Source of the DNA: Leptospirales bacterium
Lineage (GTDB): Bacteria > Spirochaetota > Leptospiria > Leptospirales > Leptonemataceae
Direction: 5' to 3'
Assembly (NCBI GenBank): GCA_019694655.1
Contig: JAIBBN010000001.1
Location: forward strand, 372,001-436,000
Length of the DNA stretch: 64,000 bases
Shown: one piece after another, positions 9,283 through 18,221 of the stretch
Layout of the letters: each line of letters begins with the position of its first letter
Position numbering within the stretch: the first letter of the stretch is position 1
Translations under genes and position numbers: made by a program
The notes under the pieces: generated by a model
Seen by the model: only the letters and a program-made list of their open reading frames with translations
Databases searched by the model: none
Told to the model about the DNA's origin: nothing

Positions 9283-9729
9283 ATGAGCGATCAGAACCCA
9301 TTTGAAAGCGCAAAGACATCCGCTTTGCCTCCGGCTGCGGCGGAGAAGCGCTCGCAAAATGCGCGCATACTCCTATGGAACTTTGGACTGCTGCTCTCCT
9401 GGCCGTTGCTGTTTCACTTTGTGCTGCTTGGCGGCGGCTATGCGATCGGTCAGGCGCTCAATCCCCACTTCCTGCAGGATGGCGGCATCTTCGAGGGCCC
9501 GATGGTCGGAGCAGTCTACTTTCTGGCGCTGGCCCCGGCCCTTGCGTCGCTGGGCCAGGCAATCTGGAATGTGCTGCGCTATGTGCGCAGCGTACGCGCC
9601 GCCGATGGCGAAACGCGTCCCATGTATCTGCTCAGCGCAGCAATCATTCTGGTCGTTGGCGCGCCGGTTTGCGCGGGAAGCGGTCTGGCCGGGTTCTTGC
9701 TCATCTACAGTATCAGTTCCAATCAATAA
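9283..9729 (+). CDS. Small membrane protein, unknown function
   Basis: 148 residues with a hydrophilic N-terminus (about 1-25) and three predicted spans (about 29-52, 67-88 and 112-141). No known motif is visible. It begins 21 bases after the fliL-like gene and ends 6 bases before the radical SAM gene, so the three are probably co-transcribed. Its job may be linked to either neighbour, but nothing in the sequence decides this. Confidence 0.7.
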   Translation: MSDQNPFESAKTSALPPAAAEKRSQNARILLWNFGLLLSWPLLFHFVLLGGGYAIGQALNPHFLQDGGIFEGPMVGAVYFLALAPALASLGQAIWNVLRYVRSVRAADGETRPMYLLSAAIILVVGAPVCAGSGLAGFLLIYSISSNQ

Positions 9730-9735
9730 CTACGG

Positions 9736-11166
9736 ATGCCGACGCGCAGTTACACCTACTACGATTTTACGCTCAGTCTCTGCGCCAGCTGCTTGCGTCG
9801 GGTCGATGCGAAAATCATTATCGAAGAGGGCGGCGTCTTCATGCTCAAACGTTGTCCACAGCACGGACCGGAGCGCGTCCTCCTCTCAACGGACGCCGAA
9901 TACTATCGATTGTGCCGTGATGTTCGCAAGCCAGGTGAAACGCCGCTGCAATTCAATACTAACACGCATTATGGCTGCCCCTATGACTGCGGACTCTGTC
10001 CGGACCACGAACAGCATTCCTGTCTGACAGTCTTAGAGGTCACCGATCGCTGCAATCTCAGTTGCCCGCTCTGCTACAGCGCCTCCAGCCCGCGCGCCGG
10101 AAGGCATCGCAGCCTGGCTGAAATCGACGCCATGCTTGATGGCATCGAAGCCAACGAAGGCCGCGCTGATGTTGTGCAGATCTCCGGCGGCGAGCCGACG
10201 ATGCATCCGCATTTCTTTGAGATCCTGCGACGCGCCAGGCGACGTTCCATCCGCCATTTGATGCTGAATACCAACGGCCTGCGCATCGCCCGGCGTCGCG
10301 ATTTTGCCCGGCAACTGGCGGAATTTCAGCCTGGATTCGAAGTCTATCTTCAATTTGACTCGCTGGAGAGCGACGCGCTGCGCCGCTTGCGGGGCCTGGA
10401 CCTCGCCGATCTGCGACGCGCTGCCATCGATCGACTGAATGAAGCCGATTTGAGTACAACGCTGGTCGTTGCGCTGCAGCGCGGCGTAAATTTGCACCAG
10501 ATTGGCGAGATCCTGGAATTTGCGCGTCAGCAACCCTGCGTGCGCGGCGTCACGTTTCAACCGGTTCAGTTTGCCGGCCGTGTTCCGGCTGATCTTGATG
10601 GCGCAGCGCAACGCCTGACCCTCGCCGAAGTACGCCAGGAAATCCTGAAGCAGTCTTCCATTTTCAGCCCCGCGGACCTCATTCCTACGCCTTGCAATCC
10701 CGATTCTCTGGCGATGGCCTACGCGCTTAAGATGGACCAGCATTTATTGCCGCTTTCACGCTTTGCCGATCCCCGGTCGCTTTTTGCTCAGGCCGGCGCC
10801 ACCATCGTCTTTGAACAGAATGAAGCGTTGCGCGAAAATGCGCTGAAAGAAATGCGCGAGCTGGCCGGGCGCGTATTCAGTCTGGGCGCCAGCGCCGAAG
10901 GCGCCGCCGGCGATTTGAACCAGCTGCTCTGCTGCTTGCCCGCGATTCGCGCCCCAGGACTCAGCTACAAGAATATCTTTCGCGTCATCATCATGCAGTT
11001 TCTGGATGCACACAGCTTCGATGTGCGCGCCGTCAAGCGCTCCTGCGTGCACATGATACAGCCCGATGGCCGCATGATTCCCTTCGATACCTTCAATCTG
11101 CTTTACCGCGATGCGCTCGCCGCGCAGAGGCTGGCGCCGCTGCGCGAACTGGCTAGCCAGGCTTGA
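9736..11166 (+). CDS. Radical SAM protein of the MJ0619/Tes type (tetraether-lipid-synthase-like)
   Basis: 476 residues with three cysteine groups. An N-terminal zinc- or cluster-like set has C16, C19, C40 and H43. A second set is CPYDCGLC (81-88) plus C96. The canonical radical SAM motif CNLSCPLC is at 106-113, followed by GGEPT (151-155). A C-terminal CVHMIQPDGR motif (from C437) is close to the end. This layout matches the archaeal MJ0619/Tes group. Tes joins two phytanyl chains to make membrane-spanning tetraether lipids, while MJ0619 was earlier reported as a pterin methylase. Bacterial relatives are candidates for spanning-lipid synthesis. The substrate here is therefore open. It is the last gene of a three-gene run and faces glnK. 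Confidence 0.8.
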   Translation: MPTRSYTYYDFTLSLCASCLRRVDAKIIIEEGGVFMLKRCPQHGPERVLLSTDAEYYRLCRDVRKPGETPLQFNTNTHYGCPYDCGLCPDHEQHSCLTVLEVTDRCNLSCPLCYSASSPRAGRHRSLAEIDAMLDGIEANEGRADVVQISGGEPTMHPHFFEILRRARRRSIRHLMLNTNGLRIARRRDFARQLAEFQPGFEVYLQFDSLESDALRRLRGLDLADLRRAAIDRLNEADLSTTLVVALQRGVNLHQIGEILEFARQQPCVRGVTFQPVQFAGRVPADLDGAAQRLTLAEVRQEILKQSSIFSPADLIPTPCNPDSLAMAYALKMDQHLLPLSRFADPRSLFAQAGATIVFEQNEALRENALKEMRELAGRVFSLGASAEGAAGDLNQLLCCLPAIRAPGLSYKNIFRVIIMQFLDAHSFDVRAVKRSCVHMIQPDGRMIPFDTFNLLYRDALAAQRLAPLRELASQA

Positions 11167-11185
11167 ATAGCCCCGTCAGCTGCTG

Positions 11186-11533
11186 CTAGATTGCATCATG
11201 GCTGGCCACGCCGTCGCTGATCCGGATGCACTGCTCCAGCGGAACGACGAAGATTTTTCCGTCGCCCACCTGGCCGCCATCATCGCCGCGCGCCCCGGCC
11301 ATGATGCCGTCGATGGCAGTCTGCACAAAGCTATCGTTTACTGCGATCTGGATCTCGATTTTGTTTATTAGAGTGGAGTCAAGTTCCTGTCCGCGGAAAA
11401 TCTTGACCTGACCCTTCTGACGACCATAGCCGCTGGCATCCAGCACGGTCAGCCGATGGATCTCTCGTTTCTGCAACTCTCGTTTGACCGCTTCCAGACG
11501 ATGCGGTTGAATCAAAGCAATGATCAATTTCAT
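11186..11533 (-). CDS. glnK: PII nitrogen regulatory protein (GlnK/GlnB family) without Tyr51
   Basis: 115 residues from the ATG at 11533, chosen because GGAGG lies 8 bases upstream; an in-frame start further up is less likely. It aligns along its length with PII: MKLIIALIQP start, GYGRQKG before the T-loop and GDGKIF in the B-loop. PII senses ATP/ADP and 2-oxoglutarate and gates the ammonium transporter. Position 46 is Phe and position 51, the uridylylated Tyr in enteric PII, is Leu. Position 49, phosphorylated in cyanobacteria, is Gln. The B-loop has a 3-residue insertion (ARGDDGGQ). It follows amt by 21 bases, the classic amt-glnK pair. Confidence 0.92.
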   Translation of the reverse strand: MKLIIALIQPHRLEAVKRELQKREIHRLTVLDASGYGRQKGQVKIFRGQELDSTLINKIEIQIAVNDSFVQTAIDGIMAGARGDDGGQVGDGKIFVVPLEQCIRISDGVASHDAI

Positions 11534-11554
11534 AGTCGCTTCCTCCGGCAAAGA

Positions 11555-12934
11555 TCAGCGGAAGGTGAAGCTGACTTCGCCATGCTGGGTCAGATCCAAT
11601 CCAAGGGTTTCCTCTTTCTTGCTGACGCGCAGACCGATGGTTCGATCGACCAGAAAGCCAAGAATCAGAGTGCCAACGGCGCAAAAGAGGACCGCCACGC
11701 CCGCGCCCTGCAATTGCAGCAGGAATTGCGTGGCATCGCCGCCGGTGAAAAGTCCGAGGTGCGCCGTACCAACGCTGGCAAACAAGCCGGTGCAGAGTGC
11801 GCCGGTGAGTCCGCCCATTCCATGCACGCCAAAGACGTCCAGTGAATCGTCGTAGCCAAGTATGCTTTTCAAATAGACGGAGAGATAGCAGATCAGGGCG
11901 GCAATGGCGCCGATCAAGATCGCACTGGCAACGCTGACATGTCCGGCCGCGGGCGTGATGGCCACCAGCCCGGCCACCATGCCCGAGGCGAGGCCCAGAC
12001 CGGTAGGTTTTCCGCGATGCATCCATTCGGCGGCCATCCAGATCAACGCGGCCATTGCCGCGGCAACCTGCGTGGTGGTGAAGGCAAGTCCAGCGCGCAG
12101 CATGAAGTCGTCAGCCGATGCAATAGCGCTGCCCGCGTTGAAGCCAAACCAGCCAACCCAGAGCAGGGCGGCGCCAAGCAGCGTTTGGAAGAGCGAACCG
12201 GGTCGGATGGCGTCCTCCGGATAGCCGATGCGCTTCTTCAAGAAAACCAGCGCCAGCGCCAGCGCGGATATTCCGGCCGAGATATGAACGACAGTGCCGC
12301 CGGCAAAGTCCAGGACGCCAGCCTTGAACAGCCATCCGTCGCTGGCCCATACCATGTGCGCCAGAGGATTGTAGATCAGAATGGCCCAGAGCAATGCAAA
12401 GACCATGAAACCGGAGAACTTCACTCGTTCCACGATCGCTCCGGTGATCAGCGCTGGCGTAATGATGGCAAACTTTCCCTGAAACATAACGAACAGCAGC
12501 TCCGGTACGCCGCTGGGATGCACGCGGTCCCATGGAATGTTGCCCAGGGCAAAGCCGCCGGAACTCCAGCCCAGCAATCCGGCGTGAGATTGGCCGAAGG
12601 CCATATTGTAGCCGACCAGCACCCACTCCACGCCAATCACCGCGATACAGGCCAGGCTCAAGATAATGGTGTTCAGCATATTTTTTTGACGCACCATGCC
12701 GCCGTAGAAGAGCGCCAGGCCCGGCGCCATCAAGAGCACAAAAGCCGAAGAGACCAGCATCCACGCCGTTCGACCGGAGTCGATATGCGCCGCAGCATCG
12801 CCAGGCGGCGGAGACTGCAGCGCCGCGCCGGTCTCTGGCAAAGCGCTCTGCGCTGCCAGAGGCAATGCAAAGCATAGAGCAGCTGCTCCTGCCATCAGGG
12901 CCGGCAGCAGGCCAAATCCTTTTCTTCCGTACAT
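11555..12934 (-). CDS. amt: Ammonium transporter (Amt family)
   Basis: 459 residues from the ATG at 12934, preceded by AGGGGGAAGGA. A signal-peptide-like start (LPLAAQSALP) is followed by 11 expected spans. Amt landmarks are present: the FYGGMVRQKN segment, WVLVGYNMAFG, a FQGKFAIITPALITGA block, the twin-His region with DFAGGTVVHISAG, and FGVHGMGGLTGAL near the end. Amt conducts ammonium across the inner membrane and is blocked by GlnK when nitrogen is plentiful. It lies upstream of glnK on the same strand and 42 bases downstream of the sensor gene. Confidence 0.95.
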   Translation of the reverse strand: MYGRKGFGLLPALMAGAAALCFALPLAAQSALPETGAALQSPPPGDAAAHIDSGRTAWMLVSSAFVLLMAPGLALFYGGMVRQKNMLNTIILSLACIAVIGVEWVLVGYNMAFGQSHAGLLGWSSGGFALGNIPWDRVHPSGVPELLFVMFQGKFAIITPALITGAIVERVKFSGFMVFALLWAILIYNPLAHMVWASDGWLFKAGVLDFAGGTVVHISAGISALALALVFLKKRIGYPEDAIRPGSLFQTLLGAALLWVGWFGFNAGSAIASADDFMLRAGLAFTTTQVAAAMAALIWMAAEWMHRGKPTGLGLASGMVAGLVAITPAAGHVSVASAILIGAIAALICYLSVYLKSILGYDDSLDVFGVHGMGGLTGALCTGLFASVGTAHLGLFTGGDATQFLLQLQGAGVAVLFCAVGTLILGFLVDRTIGLRVSKKEETLGLDLTQHGEVSFTFR

Positions 12935-12976
12935 TCCTTCCCCCTTCAATTTGCAGCCTTACTGCGTCTGACCGGC

Positions 12977-14806
12977 TCAGGCCGGAGTTGCTGCGGCAAA
13001 GCGTTTCAGCAAAAATACCCTGTTTCCGCGTTCATTGTAGCGCATGATATCAAATACCTGCCGACTCATGACGATGCCGCGGCCATGGCTGTGGCTTGCA
13101 GCGTTCAGCAGATCCAGTTCGGCCTGCAGCGCCGCACGGTGGTCGAAGCCGGCGCCTTCGTCGGCAATAATGTAAGCTGCATGACGTTGCGTAAGGCTGT
13201 AGTAGACTCGCACGCGACGCTGCCGAAAACGCTGATCCTGCTGGCGCTCGTTCATAAAATGAAAGTACTCGCCGGCGCGAATTGCCTCGCTCTTTTCGTG
13301 GAAGGTGATGCCAAGATTGCCGTGTTCAATGGCGTTCAGAATCATTTCGCGAACGCCAAAGCGAACCGCATTGGTTTCATCCGCATCCAGGTAGTGCTGC
13401 AGGTTCTCGGTGATTCGTTGGCCGACTTGTTCGCCAATAGTCAGATAGTTTCCAAACTCATAGTACTTACGCTCCGCCCGCACGTAGCGCAGCAGATTGT
13501 CTTCGAGGATTGTCGAAGCGCGAGCAAATAGCAGCGGTCCGTCCTGCTGAGCGTCGATCCGTTCGACTCGAAACTGCAGCTCCACGGGCTCCTGATGACG
13601 CGTCGCCAGCGCCACGCTGAAACTCGATACGCCGCCTGGTCCGCAGGCCTCCCGCAGCTTCTCACGCAGCAATTCGACGCCAATGGTCGCGGCGCTGGCG
13701 GCTCGCTGGTGAACCAGATCAGCCAGCGGGCGACCCAGGACATCATCGCGGCGGCAGCCCAGCAGCTCCTCAATTGCAATGTTGACGCTCAGGATGTCGC
13801 CCTGAGGCGTCAGCGAAAGGATTAGCTCGCGAGCGTCTTCGACCAGGTGACGGTATTTGATTTCGGAGTGGATCGCAGCGAGACGCGCCTGATTGAGCTC
13901 CTCATTGCTTCTGGCCAGTTCAAGATTCAACGCTCTGGCGGCATCAAGCATTTCACTCAAACGCTGGCTGTGGCGTCGGCCGTAGCGCGGCGCAAGAACC
14001 GCAAACAGCGCCAGACTGATCAAGACCTGCACGCCGAGCATGAACAGCAGCGGCGGCAAGGTCAGGGAAAGGGCCGATTGTCGCGGCCGGGCCAGCGCCT
14101 TCAAGTCCTGAGCGGGCCAGGCCAGGCCCTGCAGCGCCAGCACCGTCTCCTCGCCATCTGGTCGGTTGCCAAGGCGCAGCGTAACCGGTATGACCTCTTC
14201 GGCCTTGCGCATGAATCGCTCCAGATCGTAGGCCACCAGCTCCACGCCCGGCGTCATCGGCGCGCCGTTGATGCGACACAGCGCCGAGGCTGAAAGCAAG
14301 TACCAGCGGCCGTCGCTTAACTGCGCCACCAGGTGGCTGTCGCCAGCCTGCATGCTTCGCGTAGCAAATAGATGCCTCGCCAGCGGGTCCGGCAATCGCA
14401 GTTGCTGGCGGTCGCTGCCGCGCAGCTCTACAGCCGGACCGCCGGGGTCCAGGTAAACCGCAAAATAATCAAATTCACTGCTGAGCGTGAGGTCTTCCTC
14501 AAAGAGCGCGCGCATCTCGGCGAGGCGGCCGGCCAGCGCCAGACGCCAGGGTTCATCCCACCAGGCGTAGCCGGTTAGCTTGCTATGATGGATTGCAAGG
14601 CGCTGGTGTACATAGTTGTCCCACGCGCTGCGATAGTCCTGACTGCGCTCTGTCTCAATGCGCTGCAGAAAGAAGCCGGCAAATACCAGGCCGGCTGGCG
14701 CCTCCACGGCGAAGAGCACGGCCAGATAGATGAGAATGCTGCGACTGAAATCGCGATTCTTCTGATAACTCTGAATCGACTGACTGAGGTCTACAGAAGG
14801 GGGCAC
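12977..14806 (-). CDS. Membrane sensor with CHASE4-like, PAS and RsbW-type ATPase domains
   Basis: 609 residues, GTG start. A first span (about 23-47) is followed by an extracytoplasmic domain of ~200 residues that begins like CHASE4 (YAWWDEPW, 80-87), then a second span (around 255-280). Next come a coiled linker and a PAS domain (starting near KYRHLVEDARELIL). The end is an HATPase_c_2-type domain like the anti-sigma kinases RsbW/SpoIIAB: the N-box MILNAIEHGNLGI, a GAGFD G1-box and HGRGIVM. There is no histidine phospho-acceptor domain, so it probably acts on an anti-anti-sigma factor or binds a sigma factor. It precedes amt-glnK in the same direction. Confidence 0.8.
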   Translation of the reverse strand: MPPSVDLSQSIQSYQKNRDFSRSILIYLAVLFAVEAPAGLVFAGFFLQRIETERSQDYRSAWDNYVHQRLAIHHSKLTGYAWWDEPWRLALAGRLAEMRALFEEDLTLSSEFDYFAVYLDPGGPAVELRGSDRQQLRLPDPLARHLFATRSMQAGDSHLVAQLSDGRWYLLSASALCRINGAPMTPGVELVAYDLERFMRKAEEVIPVTLRLGNRPDGEETVLALQGLAWPAQDLKALARPRQSALSLTLPPLLFMLGVQVLISLALFAVLAPRYGRRHSQRLSEMLDAARALNLELARSNEELNQARLAAIHSEIKYRHLVEDARELILSLTPQGDILSVNIAIEELLGCRRDDVLGRPLADLVHQRAASAATIGVELLREKLREACGPGGVSSFSVALATRHQEPVELQFRVERIDAQQDGPLLFARASTILEDNLLRYVRAERKYYEFGNYLTIGEQVGQRITENLQHYLDADETNAVRFGVREMILNAIEHGNLGITFHEKSEAIRAGEYFHFMNERQQDQRFRQRRVRVYYSLTQRHAAYIIADEGAGFDHRAALQAELDLLNAASHSHGRGIVMSRQVFDIMRYNERGNRVFLLKRFAAATPA

Positions 14807-14952
14807 GTCCGCAGTGCAAAGTCCGTTGCCAGAAAGACAATAGAAAAGCGTAAACGCCCTGGCTCATTTCCAGCAGATTTGCTTTTTTTCGGCGCACAGC
14901 GACGGGGGCTGGACAGCGCTCTACCCGGCCTTCCTGCTGGCCGGGGCTGACC

Positions 14953-17031
14953 ATGAAAGACGCCGAGGCCCCTGCTATCGTCGAACGCAACTGGAGCGAA
15001 TCGAAGTATGCTTCGTTGTTCGGACAGCTGCTGCCGGCGGCGCTGTCGCTGCTATTGGGGCTATTGCTCAGCAGCTTTGAGAACGACCGCTACGTGGCCG
15101 AGGAACGAGCGAGCGTTGCCAATCAGCTTTCGCAGTTGCGCGGTCGGCTGGAGCTGGAGCTAAGCAAGACCATGCATCTGACGCGCGGACTGGCCGCCAT
15201 CGTTGCCGTAAAGCCACAACTGCAGCAATCGGAGTTTGAGTCTCTGGCCGCCGAACTTGTCGCCAGTCGGGCGCACATTCGTAACATTGGGCTGGCGCCG
15301 GATAACGTACTGCGCATGATCTATCCGCTCCCCGGAAACCAGGCGGCGCTTGGTCTTCGCTATCGTAACAATTCGGCGCAATGGCCCGCCGTCGAACACA
15401 TGATGACCATTCGCCGTACGGTTGTGGCGGGACCGGTAGATCTGGTGCAGGGCGGACGGGGACTTGTCTCTCGAACGCCGGTCTATGTCGGCGCCAATCG
15501 TCAACGCTACTGGGGCCTCATCAGCGTGGTCATTGATATGGACTCGCTATTCTCGGCGGCCGGTTTGATGGAGGAGCGCAACTTACAATTGGCCCTGCGC
15601 GGCAAGGATGGATTGGGGGCGGCGGGAGAGGTCTTCTGGGGCCAGGCCGAAATCTTTCAGGCTTCGCCGGCCGTTTTGCCGGTGCTGCTGGCCGAAGGCG
15701 AATGGCAATTGGCGGCGTCGCCACGTCGTGGTTGGTCGCGCTTCTCGCCATACCTCTACTGGCTATGGATTCCGCTGCTGATCTCCGGTCTGGCGATCGG
15801 CCTGTTTGTCCGCAGCAGTATCATCCGCCAGCGTCGACGCTACGAGGAAATGCGTCGCATGACTCGCGAAGCGCAGGCGGCCAATCTGGCCAAGAGCGAA
15901 TTTCTGGCGGCGATGAGTCATGAGATTCGCACGCCCTTGAACGCGACCCTGGGCTTTGCCGAGATCTTACAGGAGGAGATCGAAACGCCGCAACACCGCG
16001 AGTACCTCGACACCATTCGCAAGAGCAGCAAGGCCCTGCTGGATTTGCTCAACGATATACTCGACTTTTCCAAGATCGAAGCGGGCAAGCTGGCCATTCA
16101 CAGCCGCGATTTTGCCTGGCGCGATGTCCTCGACGAGATCGAAGCGATGGTTCGCTATTCATTGCTGCGCAAGAAGCTGGACTGGAAGCTGGAAATTGCG
16201 GAAGATCTGCCGCCGGTGATTTACAGTGATGAGCACCGCCTGCGGCAAGTTCTCTTGAACTTGATCGGCAATGCAGTCAAATATACCGATGAAGGCGGAG
16301 TGAGCGTATCGGTCTCAGCCAGCAAGACCGCGGCCGGACGCTATGATTTTTGCTTTCGCGTGAGCGATAGCGGCCCCGGCATTCCTCAAGATAAGCAGGC
16401 CAGCATTTTTGACGCCTTTGTCCAACACCGGCCGGCGGAGGACATGGTGCGCGAGGGCGTCGGATTGGGTCTGGCGATTTCCAGTCGACTGGCAGCCATG
16501 CTTGGGGGGCGCATTGATCTTTCCAGCACGCCCGGTCAGGGCAGCGAATTCACGCTCTGGCTGCCGGGCCTTGAGGGGCGCGACCGGGCGTCCGCCGCCG
16601 ATTCCCCGGCCGACGCGGCGGCAATGCAGCGAGCCTTCAGGGATGAGACTGTGCTGGTTATCGATGATAACGAGGACAATCGGCTGCTGATCCGGCACTA
16701 CCTCAAGAATGACGCACTGCGGGTCGTCGAGGCGGAAAACGGCTGGCACGGTATTGAAATAGCCCGGCGGATGCGGCCGCAGTTGATTCTGCTGGATCTG
16801 CACATGCCAGTTATGGATGGCTTTCAGTTTGTGGAGCGCCTTGCCGCCGATCCAACATTGCGCCAGACGCCGATATTGATTTTTACCGCCGATGTCATTG
16901 AGGAACGACTGTCGCGGCTGAATCCGGCGCACGTCGCTGGCGTCCTGAAAAAGCCGCTGCGTAAACAAGAGTTGCGCGAGGCTCTGGCTGCCTGTCTGAA
17001 TGCCGCTGCCCGGCCAATGCCGGCAGAGTAA
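14953..17031 (+). CDS. Hybrid histidine kinase with CHASE sensor and receiver domain
   Basis: 692 residues. A first span (about 24-41) is followed by an extracytoplasmic CHASE domain (about 60-250, with the NIGLAPDN and GLVSRTPVYV motifs) and a second span (262-287). The HisKA domain has the phospho-acceptor His in SHEIRTPLNA (H323). The ATPase domain has N-box NLIGNAVKYT, G1 SDSGPGIP and G2 VGLGLAIS. A C-terminal receiver (about 565-685) has its phospho-acceptor Asp in LLDLHMP (D615) and a conserved Lys in VLKKPL. It senses a small molecule outside and starts an internal phosphorelay. It is divergent from the CHASE4-like sensor gene across 146 bases. Confidence 0.93.
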   Translation: MKDAEAPAIVERNWSESKYASLFGQLLPAALSLLLGLLLSSFENDRYVAEERASVANQLSQLRGRLELELSKTMHLTRGLAAIVAVKPQLQQSEFESLAAELVASRAHIRNIGLAPDNVLRMIYPLPGNQAALGLRYRNNSAQWPAVEHMMTIRRTVVAGPVDLVQGGRGLVSRTPVYVGANRQRYWGLISVVIDMDSLFSAAGLMEERNLQLALRGKDGLGAAGEVFWGQAEIFQASPAVLPVLLAEGEWQLAASPRRGWSRFSPYLYWLWIPLLISGLAIGLFVRSSIIRQRRRYEEMRRMTREAQAANLAKSEFLAAMSHEIRTPLNATLGFAEILQEEIETPQHREYLDTIRKSSKALLDLLNDILDFSKIEAGKLAIHSRDFAWRDVLDEIEAMVRYSLLRKKLDWKLEIAEDLPPVIYSDEHRLRQVLLNLIGNAVKYTDEGGVSVSVSASKTAAGRYDFCFRVSDSGPGIPQDKQASIFDAFVQHRPAEDMVREGVGLGLAISSRLAAMLGGRIDLSSTPGQGSEFTLWLPGLEGRDRASAADSPADAAAMQRAFRDETVLVIDDNEDNRLLIRHYLKNDALRVVEAENGWHGIEIARRMRPQLILLDLHMPVMDGFQFVERLAADPTLRQTPILIFTADVIEERLSRLNPAHVAGVLKKPLRKQELREALAACLNAAARPMPAE

Positions 17032-17125
17032 TTTTCGTCTACTCAAGGTACCCGTGATTGGATCGCAGGTTGGGCGACGGCGTTACGCTGCGTTGGCGTC
17101 CTGACCTCGGATCGGCTTCATCTAT

Positions 17126-17986
17126 ATGGAAGATCAACTTCTGCAGCTGTTATGCGACCATGGCCTGCTGGATGGCGCGGGGATGGCCCGCGTTGAACGC
17201 CGCATGACTGCCGCAGCAATGGCGCCGGGAAGGGCTCTGGCGGAAGAGCGATTGCTGGACGAAAGCAGGCTCTACCAGATCATTCAGCGCGACCTCGGGA
17301 TGAACTCGCCGCTGCAAACGGTCTACCGAACCTACACGATCTGTGGGCAGACCTTGCCGCGGTTCAAGGTCAGCGGCGACTTTTACGGCTATTTCTGGCT
17401 GGATGAAGGACGCCTGGCAATTACGCTGAGCGATGTAAGCGGCAAAGGCCTCGAAGCAGGGCTGTTGGCGTTGTTGCTTGGCAACTTGCTGCGCCAGTCG
17501 GTGCGTATGAAGAACGTGATACCCTCTGTCATCATGCGCAAAATCAATCAGGCCTCCGCCTCCTTCTTCGGAGTGGAGCAGTTTGCCACATTTACCGTAT
17601 TGATTGTCGATATGCACTCGGGCACGGCCGAGTTCAGCTCGGCGGGGACGCCGCCAATGCTTTTCTACCGCCACCGCGAGCGCAGCATCGAGGAGATTGA
17701 CATGCGCAATATCCCCGTGGGTATCGATGAGAACTGGATGTACAGCGGTCGTCGCACTGATATCAACAAAGGCGATGTGATTCTGCTCTTTACCGACGGC
17801 GCCTATGAGGCGCAAAACTTCAGCAATGAGTACTACGGGATTGAACGAATCAAGAATACGCTGCACGCCGGCAGCAAAGGCGACGCCCGACAGGTTCTTT
17901 CCCGACAGCGTCGGGCGCTGCGCTGGTTCTCCCTGCTGCGCGGCCTGAATGACGACACCACCTACGTGGCCATCAAACGCAGCTGA
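17126..17986 (+). CDS. PP2C-type serine phosphatase (SpoIIE/RsbU family)
   Basis: 286 residues. The first ~70 residues have no clear family; the rest is a PPM/SpoIIE-type phosphatase domain, with metal Asp residues in KVSGDFYGYFWL, LSDVSGKGLEAGL and LFTDGAYEAQN. Such enzymes dephosphorylate STAS-type anti-anti-sigma factors in partner-switching pathways. The gene is 94 bases downstream of the hybrid kinase and may serve as its output. A candidate substrate, the STAS protein at 41431, is encoded in the same window; the pairing is only inference. Confidence 0.9.
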   Translation: MEDQLLQLLCDHGLLDGAGMARVERRMTAAAMAPGRALAEERLLDESRLYQIIQRDLGMNSPLQTVYRTYTICGQTLPRFKVSGDFYGYFWLDEGRLAITLSDVSGKGLEAGLLALLLGNLLRQSVRMKNVIPSVIMRKINQASASFFGVEQFATFTVLIVDMHSGTAEFSSAGTPPMLFYRHRERSIEEIDMRNIPVGIDENWMYSGRRTDINKGDVILLFTDGAYEAQNFSNEYYGIERIKNTLHAGSKGDARQVLSRQRRALRWFSLLRGLNDDTTYVAIKRS

Positions 17987-18068
17987 AAGGGTCGGGCGGC
18001 GTAAGCGTCGCCCGGCCTCTGGCGCCGAACACTTGACCGGCGCCCCTCCCGGAAAAAATCTGCCCGCC

Positions 18069-18221
18069 ATGAACGAGAAGACAGCCAAGCTGCTCAATCG
18101 CTACTCTCTGGCCCGCGGCGGAAATCTCAAGGCCTTGAAGCGGGAATGGCTTTCGCTGAACGCCAGGCAGCGCTTTGAGCGTCGTCAGGCAATCCTGCGC
18201 GAATTGAAGGGTAAATCCTGA
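18069..18221 (+). CDS. Small basic protein, unknown function
   Basis: 50 residues, very basic (MNEKTAKLLNRYSLARGG at the start, then two Lys/Arg-rich helices). The frame is open upstream to 17949, but that would overlap the phosphatase gene and lacks a better start. I recall similar short proteins in leptospires, but that cannot be checked here. No strong ribosome-binding site is visible. Its stop touches the end of the biotinyl-protein gene, with no base between them (convergent). Confidence 0.45.
   Translation: MNEKTAKLLNRYSLARGGNLKALKREWLSLNARQRFERRQAILRELKGKS

Noticed and set aside
11939-12877. 312-residue plus-strand frame opposite amt
   Set aside because: Amt is complete and conserved on the minus strand; the plus frame has no motif.
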